A stretch of 64,000 nt of DNA, taken from positions 124,001-188,000 of the forward strand of contig JARVKI010000039.1 of assembly GCA_036674765.1 (NCBI GenBank), given 5' to 3'. The stretch comes from Seiridium cupressi (taxonomy: Eukaryota; Ascomycota; Sordariomycetes; Amphisphaeriales; Sporocadaceae). A program made the translations under genes and the position numbers. Shown here piece after piece: positions 46,101-58,063 of this stretch (position 1 is the stretch's first letter; each line of letters opens with the position of its first letter). Under the pieces are notes generated by a model that was not told the DNA's origin, did not search any database, and saw only the letters and a program-made list of their open reading frames with translations.

Positions 46101-47802
46101 GTATGCAAACTTGCAAGCCCAGGGCAGGCTCCTCAGAAGACCCCCTGGAACTAATTTTCACATGTCACTGCCGTGGCCGATGTCCAGAGGGCTTTGTAAT
46201 TGGAAATTTGAATGATACAATACGAAGACTAGGCACTACCGCCAATATAGGTGGAGTACTCAAAAAGGCGAACAACCCGAACTTATCAACACGTCATGCG
46301 ATGGAATGTGCCGGGGCAAAGGCTGTCATCTCTCAAAATGTTGGACGACCTACCGCGACCCCGTCCCGGTCTTCTGGGTCCTTTGTCATGAAGCGTGGTC
46401 GACCACTACGTGAGTTGGTAATTAATACCACCGTCACAGGTGTCCGAAAAGCCACAACCCTCCGCCTGCAGGAGCTGGCTTCCTGGGAAGCTTTAGTGGA
46501 TTCCGTCTGATGATCTTGTTGGCTACCAAAATGGCTCTTACGCGGCGTGCAATATATTTTTTTGATTGGGATGATGGACAATCGTGATAACTAGCCAGCA
46601 CATTCCACCGTCGGTGTCCCCAAAAGGGCGCTTCAGCGACGGCAGCTGGTCCCGACCACTGCCCGGGCGGTAATGCTTGAAAGCGGTCAAGCTTGGTCGA
46701 CCGTTGCCGCCTTGGCTCGTGGGGTGGTGGGCTTGGGGCTGACCCTGAGGCTGGGCATTTGCCATCTTCTGTTTTCAAGAATCCACCAGCACCGCTTGGT
46801 GACATCGCTCGGCGATATGCCAGTCATGAGGGTCCAATTACCGAATGTGCTTGGACTCCAGACTCTAGGCACGCTACTGTGGCGATTCGTGGCTTTTCTC
46901 TCAACCTACAGGGAAGCATCTACGACCAGAGGCGGCAGACTCCAGAAACATTTTTCACATATTGCCTGCGAGCATTGGCAACCTCGGGGAACTCGGATTC
47001 TTTCGGCAGCCGTTGTGGCCTTTCGGCGGCATCTTACGGCACTGGGTTTCCTTGGATATCCGCTTACTGCTCCGTCAAAGGACTCGAGCCCTGATGAGGT
47101 AGACCCCACAGGACAACAAACACAGTCCTCGAATCTTGTTCTTCCACCTGAAGCAGTCGTTGCTTTCGACACCGGCCTATTTATGCCGGCCCGTCCTTAC
47201 TACTCCTCATGTGTCTAGGCTCCTTGACGCCCCCGACACTTGAGCCTTAGTGAAGACCGGATTTCAGAACTGCTAACCTAGTGTTAACCATGGCGCCAAA
47301 GTGCCCTAGTACCTGGCATTAGCTTCAAGAACAAACCCCTCCCCCTGGCCGATAACTCCGGCAACACAGTCACAAGTTGCGTCAGACGGTTAGATGACAC
47401 CATCCTCCTTCGTCATTGCTGTCATTCCTGATCTGTGCAATGCAATACTGACATTGTGAGGCTCATCTACATTCGGGTTTGATCACCTACATAGGCCCAT
47501 TGAATGACGTGGAGTAAACCGATAACGAGATTGCCGATCAAGCAACGTTTCAGTCTCGTACTATGCAAGGAGCGGCGGATATAGTCATTGTGTGTAAGTT
47601 TACGACCGCTCGGACAATATCAATCGCTCCCAGAATACAATGTTCCTTAATCTGGGGCAGGGGGAGTGACAAACAGGGACGTTGCGAAATATCTCTTGGG
47701 CATGACAATTAACCTCGGGATGAATAAACATGGCCCAATGCAGTTTTCAGCCGTCCAAACCAGGAAGTTTTCCTGTCTAACATGTTTCTCTCATCATAGC
47801 TT

Positions 47803-47962
47803 GGGGGGGGGGGGGGGGGGGGGGGGGGGCTTTGGGGGGAACGGGGAGGGCCAAGAAAAAAAAACAAACGAAAAAAAGAGTATGGAAAATAAAAAATAAA
47901 AGACCAAAAAAAACGCGAGGAGAGGAAGTGGGAGGTGATCAAGGTATGCGTCNNNNNNNNNN

Positions 47963-48021
<59 letters not shown>
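47803..48021. other. Assembly gap flanked by G27 and C59 homopolymers
   Basis: A run of 27 G (47803-47829), then about 120 bases of A/G-rich low-complexity sequence, ten Ns (47953-47962) and a run of 59 C (47963-48021). The sequence between the G run and the Ns looks like degraded read quality after a homopolymer. The structure is most likely a sequencing or scaffolding artefact around a real poly-G/poly-C tract. Confidence 0.85.
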
Positions 48022-48022
<1 letters not shown>

Positions 48023-48890
48023 TCATTGATGCTACCCCGACGGCTACTGGGCCAGAAAGCTGCGTCTGACCGTTGGGGCTATTGGGTCGACAATACGACG
48101 CTCGCCCTGTCTGGAACAGGCCCAAGTGTTGTGCTGCAAAACCGAGCTGGATCCGCAGCTCGGGGCTGGTTCCGGGATGACATTTTGCATATGCTCGGAA
48201 AGTTGCGGTGCAGACGTTCTCTTGGGAGTTCACCATATCTTGAATGCACGAAGGAGACATACCGACAAAGGTTATCTCGCACGTGAATGCTATTACGTAA
48301 ATAGGCATTTGGTTGTTCATTAAATGCCCACGAGCTGTCATTCTTAGCCATTTACTGAACCGTTGTCCTCGCTGGATTCAAACCAGGAAGGGCGAGTGCT
48401 TGATACCCAACCAGTGCATCCGCCCCAATTCCGTCCCTCCTTCTCTCTTCAGCGAAGGACGGAGTTGCGCATACTTATAGGCTGGGGCTCTGTTGTGAGC
48501 ACTAGAGCTGTACACAGCCAAGTGGATCGATATAAGAGTCGGTGTGGTGCTCAAACACCCACCACCATCCTGTATACACATATTTGTTCTTGGCAGCCGG
48601 TTGCTGGCCGTTGAAGAACCCAGTATCTTCGTCCATTATATATCACTATACAGGACCTGCCAAGTTGTCCCATGGTGTGTCGTATTGTCAGCACTATTGG
48701 GTCATTGTCAAGTGCAGTAGATCCTGTGCCCGGCTATAAAGTCTAAGTATCACCATTACAAGAAATATAGTAAGGAATTTATACGTCTTGCTTACTATTC
48801 GATAGCGAAGGCATCTCCAGGCTCCAGCACTAATTGCCCAGCGGCCGCTTGCTGGCTTGATGGGTCAAATTATGATGGTGTTGCTGTTGC

Positions 48891-48939
48891 TTGAAAAATC
48901 ACAAAGTGGTTTTTCAAAGCCTCGGGTTCAGTCCCGGGG
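48891..48939. other. Two adjacent hairpins (possible structured RNA)
   Basis: TTGAAAAATCAC (48891-48902) can pair with GTGGTTTTTCAA (48906-48917) over 12 pairs with one G-T, closing a 3-base loop. It is followed at once by CCTCGGG (48920-48926) pairing with CCCGGGG (48933-48939) around the loop TTCAGT. GGTTCAGTCCC resembles a Pol III B box but departs from consensus, and no acceptor stem for a tRNA is found. Could be a tRNA-derived or other RNA element, or chance. Confidence 0.3.
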
Positions 48940-49415
48940 TTAGATTTCGCGACATTTTTCTTTTCTTACATTTTCGACTTTGCCAGTGCTATCTATGGTT
49001 GATTTTTTGATCGTCGTTCAATAAATATTGTTATTTCTAAACTTGCATACACGACCTTTGGCTCTTTGGCTTCGAAGGATTCCTATCAGCTAATCGTGCA
49101 CGTGCCATCACCCTACCCGTTTCAAGTTCGCACCACACAGGAACGGCGCGTGCTTATGAGCACGTTTGAAGTGGCCGCGAATGTTTCAACGTGATAAATG
49201 TCTAGCTTTCTTGAAAAACCATCCATCTTTGCTCACTAATTCGTTGTAGACCGGTGCTGGACAGGCGCGGGGATCTCATTTGCAGTGCCGAGAGTCAAGT
49301 GTAGCAGAACCGAAGCCGTGATACCAGCCGAACATACAATCGGGTGCGATATCGGTCTTGCATAGGTACATTCGGAAGAGGCAGCGCCAAACTTTCCCTC
49401 CAAATAACGTCGAAG

Positions 49416-50874
49416 ATGGGTGAATTATCGCTAGATGCCCTGAATTTGGATTTCAACTCCATATTCCTGCTCTCTGTCACCGTTCTGGCCTTCCTGATAC
49501 CTGTGGTGATTATCCTACCTCCCGTGGCGCCGAGCAAAAGCGATGCGCTGCTGCAAACCCATTCGCTCGCCGGCCTGGCGCCGTCCAAGAGCAATCTGAA
49601 GTCGCAATACACACCCAAGGTCCACGAGGCAAGGGACGACCAGAAGCCCAAAGTTCAAGCTCTCATGATCTATCCCATCAAGTCGTGCAAGGGCATTGAG
49701 GTTTCCAAAGCCCGTGTGCTTCCGCAAGGACTGCAGTTTGACCGGCTGTTCACCTTCGCACAGCTCAAGTCACAGTTCCCTGCACCCGTGGACGGCAGTA
49801 CAGGGGATGAGAAGGACAGGCATTCATGGGCGTTCATCACGCAGCGGCAATTTGCCAGACTGGCCACTGTGACAGTGGAGCTATGGCTGCCGGATGAGAT
49901 GAAGCTGCGGAAGCAGAGCATGAAGACCAACGAGGCGTTCCTGATTCTGCGGTTCCCTTGGAAGGAGCGTGGATGGCGAGGCCTTGTGGACACCTTCGCG
50001 GCGAAGCTCACGAAAGGATGGAGAGGAGAGCCCGAGATTGAGGTCTTGCTGCCGGTGGATTATCCCAGGGAGGAACTGATCAAGGCGCGAGGCTACACGT
50101 ACGAGGACGTCACGATCTGGAAGGATACCGTTACAGCTGTGAACATGGGCAACGAGATTCCCGAACAACTGAGGTTGTACCTGGGTGTAAGCAATAAGTT
50201 GGGCCTGTTCAGGATCGACCCCGGAAACCTGAGAGATGTGTACAAGAATGCGCCGAAGAAGGAGGCCATCGGGTGGCAGCCCGTGGCCGCATTTCAGGAC
50301 GGAGTCAGTTCACTCATCTATCATTACACTACGGCTATGGAATCTAAGCTTACACTAGGCAGTATCCTCTTCACATACAGAATCTGGCTAGTGTCCAGAA
50401 GTTCAGTACTGAAGTGCCGAAAGACGAGGACCTCAAGCAACTCGATATCCTCCGCTTCAGGCCTAACATTATCCGTAAGTGTTTCTCCCTCTTCCTCTCA
50501 TGGTCTAGCCTCTCACAAAACCCTCAGTTTCCGGTGCACCCGTATATGACGAAGACACTTGGAAGAAGATCCGTCTAGAATCAGGCACCTCTGGCCTCTA
50601 TCACTCTGTGCCACTGGATATCTCCTGCCGCACAGTCCGCTGTAAGCTGCCCAACGTGGATCCCGTGACAGGGGACCGCCATCCAGTCCAGCCGGACAAG
50701 TCGCTTCGTGCTTTGCGAGATGTCGATCCGGGCGCACCGAAGGCCGGATGTTTAGGTGTGCAGGCATGCCCATTGTTTGAAGAAGGGCCGGCAGAGGACA
50801 AGGAGGGCTGGATCGGGGTGGGAATGGAGGTTCAGGTAGAGGCGCGAGGAGAGCATGTCTATCAGAGATCTTAG
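49416..50874 (+). CDS. MOSC-domain protein (mARC-like, membrane-anchored)
   Basis: MOSC proteins bind the molybdenum cofactor; the mARC group reduces N-hydroxylated compounds at membranes. Three exons (49416-50303, 50363-50474, 50528-50874) encode 448 residues. A hydrophobic segment at about residues 14-38 suggests an N-terminal membrane anchor. The MOSC N-terminal beta-barrel domain starts at VQALMIYPIKSCKGIEVSKA and includes LQFDRLFTF and FITQRQFARLATV. The MOSC core has DILRFRPNIILSGAPVYDED and, later, SCRTVRCKLPNVDPVTG, whose RC cysteine is in the position of the cofactor-ligating Cys of this family, then CLGVQACPL. Intron 1 uses a GTCAGT donor and a GGCAG acceptor to restore DGYPLHIQNLASV. 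Convergent with SMC2. Substrate and cofactor loading cannot be judged from sequence. Confidence 0.9.
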
Positions 50875-51259
50875 ATTTTAGATTCATGGGATAGAAAGGA
50901 TTCGTTTACTCTTAGCCGGCAGAAGGCGTATATAGCAAGAGAAAATCCCCGTCCATTTTGCTGCACTTCGGGCTATCCGTATTGTTAGAGTAATGCTTCT
51001 TCCCGTGAACTAATTGATGAGGCCACAAGAACGATTGTTTGGCTGAGAAAATTGCAACAGTCAAACATTTCATATTGAAGAAAAACCAAAGCATGCCGTC
51101 CAACCATGGCCGTTACCGATCCAAGTGAGTAGATATCTCCCGATCTCGCTCATGCAACCCAAGAAATACAAAGGTATAGTGCTGTCAACAATCCATACAC
51201 AACCCATCCGTCATTTCCTGATCATTACTCATCACTATATAACCCTGGCCTGAAACCAA
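50875..51259. other. Short region between convergent MOSC and SMC2 genes
   Basis: About 385 bases that must contain both 3' UTRs. No ORF, repeat or structured element is evident. Confidence 0.4.
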
Positions 51260-54200
51260 TCACTTGAAATCCGCAGCGGTCAAAGCCTGGACATGACTCG
51301 TGCCCTCGCTGAATCTCGTCCTGAAGATACGGTTTGCATTCTGGAACATGCCATCTTTGAGTGAGACGACAATGAATTGCGAACCCTTGAACCTGGTCTT
51401 AATGAGACGACCAATATTCTGCGTGTGTGACAGATCCAGGGCTGCATCAACCTCGTCCAGAATGTACATGGGTGCTGGCTTGAACTGTAGCAAGGCCATG
51501 ATGAGGGAAAGAGCTACTAGAGATCTTCTTTTTGTTAGCTTCTTGTGTCATCGAGGTGAATAAATAGAAATGGCATACCTTTGACCGCCAGACAACTCAG
51601 TCAAGCTCTGCTTCCACACCTTGCCCAAGCAAACCTTGACCTCAAGACCCTCGTTGATGGTCTTGCCTTCAGGCGGGTCAAGTTTAGCGAAACTGCCACC
51701 AGGCAGTAGCTCAGCAAAGATGTTACCAAAATCACCATTAACTTTCTCCCACGTTTGGAGGAGGGCTTTCTTCTTGTAGTCGTCCAGGCTGATAATTGTC
51801 TCCTCGATCTTGCGCTTATCCCGTATGACTGTCTTCATCATATGTTTCAGAGAAACCTCCTTCTTCTCCACCGAGTCGATCATGTTCATGACCTTGGGAT
51901 TGATCTTCTTCTTCATACCCTGGAAGCGATCTGTGAGGGTCTTAAGCGTCGCCCTGCACTCGGTAATGTTCTGGCCCTTGAAATCGTAAGGCGTTCCAGT
52001 ACGCCCGAAGTTGTCCTTCTCGTCCGCAATCCACTCATGCGCATGTTCCATGCGCTCGAGTTCTTGCCCAGCCTGCTGCTGCTCTTTGTGGAACTTCTCA
52101 ACGGTGTGGCCTAACTTTTGCATTTCAAGACCTTCCTCGGCAATGCGGGAATTTTTCGATCGGGTTGCCTCCTCGAGAGCACGTAACTCATCATCAAAGA
52201 GAGTCAGCTTAGCTCGCTCATCGTCTAGTTGCGCCTGGGCTTCATCGTGCGTTTCTTGAAGTGTAGACTGCTTCCGGACAAGCTCCTCGATTTCCTCCTG
52301 TTGAGATTTGATCGCGAGTTCGACTTCTTGGAGTTGCTCTCTTGCAGCAGCAAGATCACCTGAGACTTGCTCGGAGTCAAGCTGGGCGCCCTGGAGCTCT
52401 TTTTGTAGGCTCTTGACGGTGGTAGAGTTCTTCGTCAAGGTCGCTCTCAACTTGTCCAGCGAGGTTTGTAACTCGACTAGTTTGGAGTCCTTGTTGTTTT
52501 CAAAGTCCTTCATGTCCTTCTCAATACGCTTGACGTCCGCACTGGCCTCGGCTTGGCGTTTCTTAGCTTCGGCGCTGTTAGTCTTGAGCTGAGTGATCTG
52601 CTCCTTCATGTTCTCAACCTCCTGAATAATGGAGGACGAAGAATTGCCACTGATCTGCTCTTCGGCAAGCTTGATTTCATGGCTCTTGAGGTCAAAGTCC
52701 TGCTTGATCTTGCGAGCTTGATCAAGCTTGGCCTTCTCCTTTGCCATCTTGCCTTGCAATGCAGCCAACGATGACTGAGCCTCACGAAGCTGCCGATTAA
52801 TCTCGTTGAGCTTCTGGAGTGTGACAAGGACGCCGCTGGAATTTGGAGCACTACCACCGGAAAGAGTGCCTGACGGATCATATGAATCGCCTTCAAGAGT
52901 GATACTCCTCATCCTGACGTTGGGATCGAATGTGACCCTCTTGGCCGTCTCTGCATCTTCACAGACAAGAGTGTTCCCAAAGACGTATTCCATAGCTGCA
53001 GATACCTCGTCATCGAAGCCCACTAGAGAAAGAGCTAGATTCACCTTGCCAGGGGCAATCTTTTGGGCAGTGGCAATTGTTTGTGCCGATGCCTTGAAGG
53101 TTGAAATCTTGTTGAGCGGGATGATGGTAACTCGCTTTCGCAGTTTGCCTCCTTGCAGGAGTTGGGTACCGGTAACTTCGGTGTCTACCACAACATTGTA
53201 CAAACGCCCGCCAGCGCAAATCTCGAGCGCAGTCCCAGCCCGCGTATGCTCCTTGTCGAGAGTGAATAGTTGGGCCACCAAACCCTTGACCTTGGAACGA
53301 TCAAAATTAGGTGTTGGGTCGGCGTAGTTGAAATCGATATTCGCAACCTTACGCTTGAGCGCATCCGCTTCCTGTCTGAGAGTCCGGACGGATTGCTGCA
53401 GTGTTGACTCTTGCTTGTACATCTCCTCTTCCTGCCCCGGCTCGAAACCTAATTTGGCAAGTTGTGACTCAAGCTTCTGGGATTGAGCCTTGAGACCTTC
53501 AATGTCCTTGAGCAAGGAAGCGTTCTGCTCCTTTGCTTTCTTAGCACGAGGCTCCTCCTCCTTGATCCTCTTTTCAAGATGAGTAATCTTGAGCTTCGCT
53601 TGCTCTTGTTCTGTTGCGGCAGTTGCCGCGCGATTGCGGGCATCTTGCAGTTGACCTTGGTAACCACTTTCTTGGCCTTCCTTGGATGCGACACCGGTCT
53701 GTAGCGTCTGTAGCAGCTCCTCCTTTGACTCGGCCTCTCGATTCTGTCGTAGATCTTCCTCTTTGGCTGCGTCGTATTTTGCCTTAATCTTCTCATGAGC
53801 TTCGGTCTTCTCCTTTAGCGAAGCTTCGAGCTCGGCAACGTTTCGCTCAACTGAAGTCTTTCGCTCCTCTTCTTCAGTCTTACTCGAGTTCTTCAAGTCC
53901 ATAACGGTTGCTAAACGGACAAGCTCGTTGGAATGCTTCTTGACTTCTTCTTCCAACGCTCTGGCTTTGCCGCCTTTCTTGAGCTCCTTGTCCCTTTGCG
54001 ACTTGACACTGTCGACCTCCTCTTGCAGATTTGCTATTTCGCTCTTGAGTCGGGCCGCCGACTCTTCAAGATCCTTTTGTCGTTGCTTCTTGTTATCGAG
54101 ATCTGTGCCTGATTGTGCCAGTTTCTCCTGATACCTTATATAATCATGGGCGACGACCACCCTCGTCAGGCGCTCGAGGTCGTTCTGTGTTTGTTGGAAA

Positions 54201-54966
54201 TCAAGGAAAGCCCGTTTCTCTGTCCGCAACTTCTCAAGCTTAGGCTCGATCTCGTCGCGCAGGAGCTCGGTGATTTCCTGCAGCTTCATCTCCTTTTTCG
54301 CCATGGTCTTGAGGGCTTTGTCCCTCCTGTCCTCGAACATTCGTGTGCCGGCCGCCTCCTCGATCATGGCTAGAATTTCCACTGCCTTCATGTTCAAGAC
54401 CTTTGTGATTCGGCCTTGCATAATCAAGAAGTTGGGGTTGTTAATGTTGAGCTGAACCGATTGGAAGAGGTTCTGGACGGTCTGCTGCTGTGCTCGGTGT
54501 CCATTGATCAGGTATTTTGTCGTGCCTCCGAGAACGATTTGTCTCGTCACACTAATGGTCGCATACTCCTCGAAGCCGATGGGCGACTTGTTCTTGTCTC
54601 TGTTGTCGAATACGATGGTTACGCTCGCTTTCGTGACACCTGCTTGGCCTCGCTTGTAGATCAGGTCCTGTATATAGAAGTCAGCCACTTGCACCCAACT
54701 GCGGCTTGCGGATGTGTTGTACCTGTAGGTTTTGCGCTCGCACTGTCGTCATATTTGTGATACCGAGAACGAAACATATCGCATCTAGAATATTGGACTT
54801 TCCCGATCCGTTCAGGCCGGTGATGGAATTGAAGCTTTCGTCCCTGTGCGAAGCCGTCAGTGCCAGCTCTAACGCCATCCGTTGCATGTGAACCTTACCA
54901 TCCTGAAATGACCGTTCGGACGGCATACGACTTGAAGCCGTCTATGATAAGTTCTATAACCCTCAT
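51260..54966 (-). CDS. SMC2: Condensin subunit SMC2
   Basis: SMC2 pairs with SMC4 in condensin, the ATP-driven loop-forming complex that compacts mitotic chromosomes. Four exons (54899-54966, 54723-54843, 51579-54667, 51260-51524) encode 1180 residues, the normal size. The N-terminus [20 protein letters not shown] is diagnostic of SMC2. Walker A is GLNGSGKS (32-39), followed by [11 protein letters not shown]. Two long coiled-coil arms flank the hinge near residues 515-680, which has [20 protein letters not shown] and [19 protein letters not shown]. The ABC signature LTELSGGQR is near residue 1087, split by the last intron, and the Walker [21 protein letters not shown] follows. The last intron ends in a plain AAGAAG acceptor. 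All junctions restore frame. Confidence 0.97.
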
Positions 54967-56477
54967 GGTGGCTGCGAGGTCTGCAGTGCTTGTTGATCGC
55001 TGTATACGTTAGTATCCGCGCATCGTTGATGACTTCACAATCCACAACCCGAAGCCCACCAGAAGCGCTTTTGCAGGAGGTACGCGTTTATTTACCAAAT
55101 AATGCGCCTGCCAATCAGCGTTGGCCCTGGCTAGAGCACAGACCCTTCGTGGCCGACCCTGTCGCTGTGGCTCAAGCGGGGCAGCTTTGTCTCTGACTCT
55201 GGGACGGGCGGTGGAAAGCGGCAGTAATTACTGCTATGAATTAATTTCCAAGCTCCCCAATTCCTGGTTTGGTTCTTCAGCTCTGCAAGTTTCCCCACCC
55301 CTACCCCCAAAGTTTGGCTTTTGCTAATATTTTCGTAGCTTTGCCTTTTGTGAGTTTGCCTACCTACTCCCCCCCTGGCATCGGCGAGTTCTTACTGACT
55401 TCAAAACAGGGCTTAGATTAAGTACGTTGATCAATCGAATACTTGGGAAGGACCATACTAACTTCTTTCCAGGTGTAGTATCTGTTCTGTTTAGTTTAAT
55501 CACTGAACGAAGTCCAAGGACTTCATCATGATTATCCTCGTTTTTGTACCTCGGTGACCATCCTCTGGGCTTGTCCTATGATGGTCTCCACTGTGTCTCT
55601 GTGCTTTTCACTGTTGCCAGAATGACGCGAAACCTCATCATTGTTGTCTCCAGCTTGCCTGGGGATGCGAAGACGAGCGTGCTATCTGGCTATCTTCTAG
55701 CTCGGGGTTGTTCGTCACAGGCACTGGGTACTTATGCGGTCATTCAGCGCATCTGAGCTCAAGTCGTACGATAGGTGATAGATAGTAAGGCGGTTTTTGT
55801 CGGGCACATCCGTAAGATAGCGGGCTTTCGGTGGCGCATACCATCGCATGTACCATGATTTGTACCAGATATCATCAGCCGCTGGGACGTTCTGAGTAAC
55901 GAAGAAAGAACGCCAATATTGCAAATAGCTCGAGGCATCACAACAAGATCCTTTTCTACGTGCTGTTCGACTGACAGCCGAATAGCGGCGCGTCTGTTGT
56001 TGCTAACCTAGGGGAATCTTGACATGGTCAGAGTTAGCATTGCGCCGGTAGAATAGACCACGTGAAGCTCGAAATAATGCAAGCCTTGCAAATTTGCTAT
56101 CTAATAATCGTTAACATGATTCCGTTTGCAGAGGCGTCTGGAACTACAGCTCGTACAAAATCATGGCTAACTAACATGTTGCATTATGAAGCCAGTCTTG
56201 GCAATAGCTAATCGGCGCCAAACGGAGCCGACGTAATCCCAAGTCGCCGGAGCACTACCCAGTAGGGCAGATCCCGGCCTTGTCAAGTTTCCACGCCACG
56301 CGACAGCTTGACAGCAGCCATCACCGATCCAACTCCGTCCGTACACTCCAGCAAATCGTCACAAACTACTTTCTGCTACCCCGCCTAGGCATTTATTTTC
56401 CAAGACCATAACATATCCCGAGTGTTTCTCTCTGCCGTCGAAACCAAATACTAGCCGAAAGAGACAGTCAGCGGAAG
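54967..56477. other. Intergenic region between divergent SMC2 and CUE-domain genes
   Basis: About 1.5 kb with no supported gene; the frames present are short and unrecognised. It must hold the promoters of both flanking genes. A pyrimidine-rich patch lies around 55290-55380. Confidence 0.4.
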
Positions 56478-57180
56478 ATGGCAGACGAGCAGATCTCGCT
56501 CTCCTCGTTGATCTTCATCGTGGTGATATCCGGTCTAGCAATCCGGTACTTCTTCTTCGGCGGATCGCCATCCTCACAAACAATAGCAAGACCGTCGGGA
56601 CGCGATGCAGCCAGCGCCGTAAGAGCGAGAGAGGCAGCCGTGGAGAGGATACAGCAGATGTTCCCGCAGGTTGATCGGCGGACGGTACTATGGGATCTGC
56701 AGCGCACGGGAGGTAGTGTACAGGCTACGACCGAGAGGATTCTGAGTGGGAGGGTCGAGACAGTGAGTTCCCTCTTTCCAGGCGTCTTGGATGCCCGCTG
56801 TCCGAATACTCGAGGGCCATCCCGGACTCGGCAACGGGGTTGCACAGAAGACAGAAAGCGTTATGCTAACTCCCTACCAACAGCCTCCGATAACATTCCA
56901 GCCGCTGCCGCCACCTGCCTCACCTACTCCCTCCTCCCAAGCACCGATCGCGAAAGCACCAACAAAACCTGCGGAGCCAGACCTCATCACGCGGTATAAC
57001 CTGCAAAGCAAAGTGAGCCAGTCCGATGACGAAACCGCGGACGGCAAGAAGGGCTGGAGCTCCAATCGGGATGAACGGCAATCGGCCTTGCAGAGGAGGA
57101 GGGATGAGATGATTATAGCAGCCCGAAAGAAGATGGAGGAGAAGATCAGGGCGGAAAAGGAGGCGGGCAAGAGTTCGTGA
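56478..57180 (+). CDS. CUE-domain ER membrane protein (Cue1-like)
   Basis: In yeast Cue1 anchors and activates the ubiquitin-conjugating enzyme Ubc7 at the ER for ER-associated degradation. Two exons, 56478-56762 and 56884-57180, encode 193 residues across a 121-nt intron (GTGAGT...ACCAACAG with a GCTAACT branch-like site). A single membrane segment lies at residues 8-28 (LSSLIFIVVISGLAIRYFFF). The CUE domain at about 50-92 has VERIQQMFPQVDRRTVLWDL and GSVQATTERIL. A Pro-rich spacer, PITFQPLPPPASPTPSS, is followed by a charged C-terminal helix, RRRDEMIIAARKKMEEKIRA, where Cue1 keeps its Ubc7-binding region. An alternative acceptor within the intron (CTTTCCAG) is possible but loses the clean join. 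Assignment to Cue1 proper is by architecture. Confidence 0.83.
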
Positions 57181-58063
57181 GGGAGAGAGAGCACATCACA
57201 GGAGGTCGCGGATGGAAATCGGACTTTTAAAAGCCTAGAGCTTAACGACTTACCATAACGACTTTCTCGTCGGAGTTACAGTAGATTACTTATAGCGTCT
57301 TTGGGCCATTGAGGCAAGAGACTGGGTAGCTTGGCCTCCGGCCAAGTACGTTACGGCGTTTACCGTTAAACGGATGTATATTGCTCAGTAATACGATGTT
57401 GATCACCTGTTGATGACCTTCATAACAATTTATATAGACACTGCAAGATAAACAGGTTTTGGACCATGGCCAACGTTTACCATGGGATGTCTCATTTCAC
57501 TCTGGAATTGCCGGACGGGTTTTCTTTACTAGTCAATCTACTCAAATGCCACCTACGGTGAAGTTATTTCTATTATCCATCATCGTAGAACTATTTGCCG
57601 TGGTACAAGTAAATTTGTTTTGTTCTCACTCCATTGCCGCATCTAGCATTTTCCCGTCATTCATATATCCAAAGGATCTTTCAAGCGTTTGAGATAGCTC
57701 TGTAGCCCTGAGAACACAATACACTGTTTTACCATGAATCGGAGCAGAAGAACAAGACATACTACTTGGTTATTCGGAAATGCATTGTTCTATACGCTTG
57801 ACCCAACGATGATCTACCCAGGTTTAATTCCATACGCCAAAGCAATGCAAAAAGCCCATTCTAAGCCCGTCTCACCGCTGTAATATCACTATCCGTGTAA
57901 CCATTATGCGAACCCAACCTTCCCAACCCAGATCATAGAGACGTGCGAAATCATCATCGTGAAGCATGGCCTGAGGCCACAGTCATAGAATTCCCCGTTG
58001 TAACGGTCTTTAGATGTCGTAATCCAATAATCCTGGAGCCTAGTAGCTACTGTAGGCACGGAA
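57181..58063. other. Intergenic region between convergent genes
   Basis: About 0.9 kb between the CUE-domain gene (+) and the membrane-protein gene (-), holding both 3' UTRs. No gene or repeat is supported. Confidence 0.4.

Larger units (their letters stand above)
40190..49415. other. About 9.2 kb without a convincing gene
   Basis: This interval separates the divergent zinc-cluster and MOSC genes. Frames up to about 180 codons exist (for example 46673-47218 + and 40511-40912 -), but none shows known motifs, splice-supported extension or protein-like composition, and several overlap on opposite strands. The DNA is of ordinary GC content, not AT-rich, so a RIP-degraded transposon is not the obvious explanation. 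It includes an assembly gap (47953-47962) with long G and C runs around it. It may hold long promoters, 5' UTRs or non-coding RNAs. Confidence 0.55.

Noticed and set aside
46673..47218. 181-codon plus-strand frame in the gene-free interval
   Set aside because: Composition is not protein-like, there is no known motif and an 88-codon frame overlaps it on the other strand.
47709..48341. 210-codon minus-strand frame with a polyglycine run
   Set aside because: It crosses the assembly gap and the homopolymers, so its openness is an artefact.
48891..48960. tRNA gene
   Set aside because: The TTCAGTCC loop resembles a B box, but there is no acceptor stem, D-arm or normal anticodon arm.
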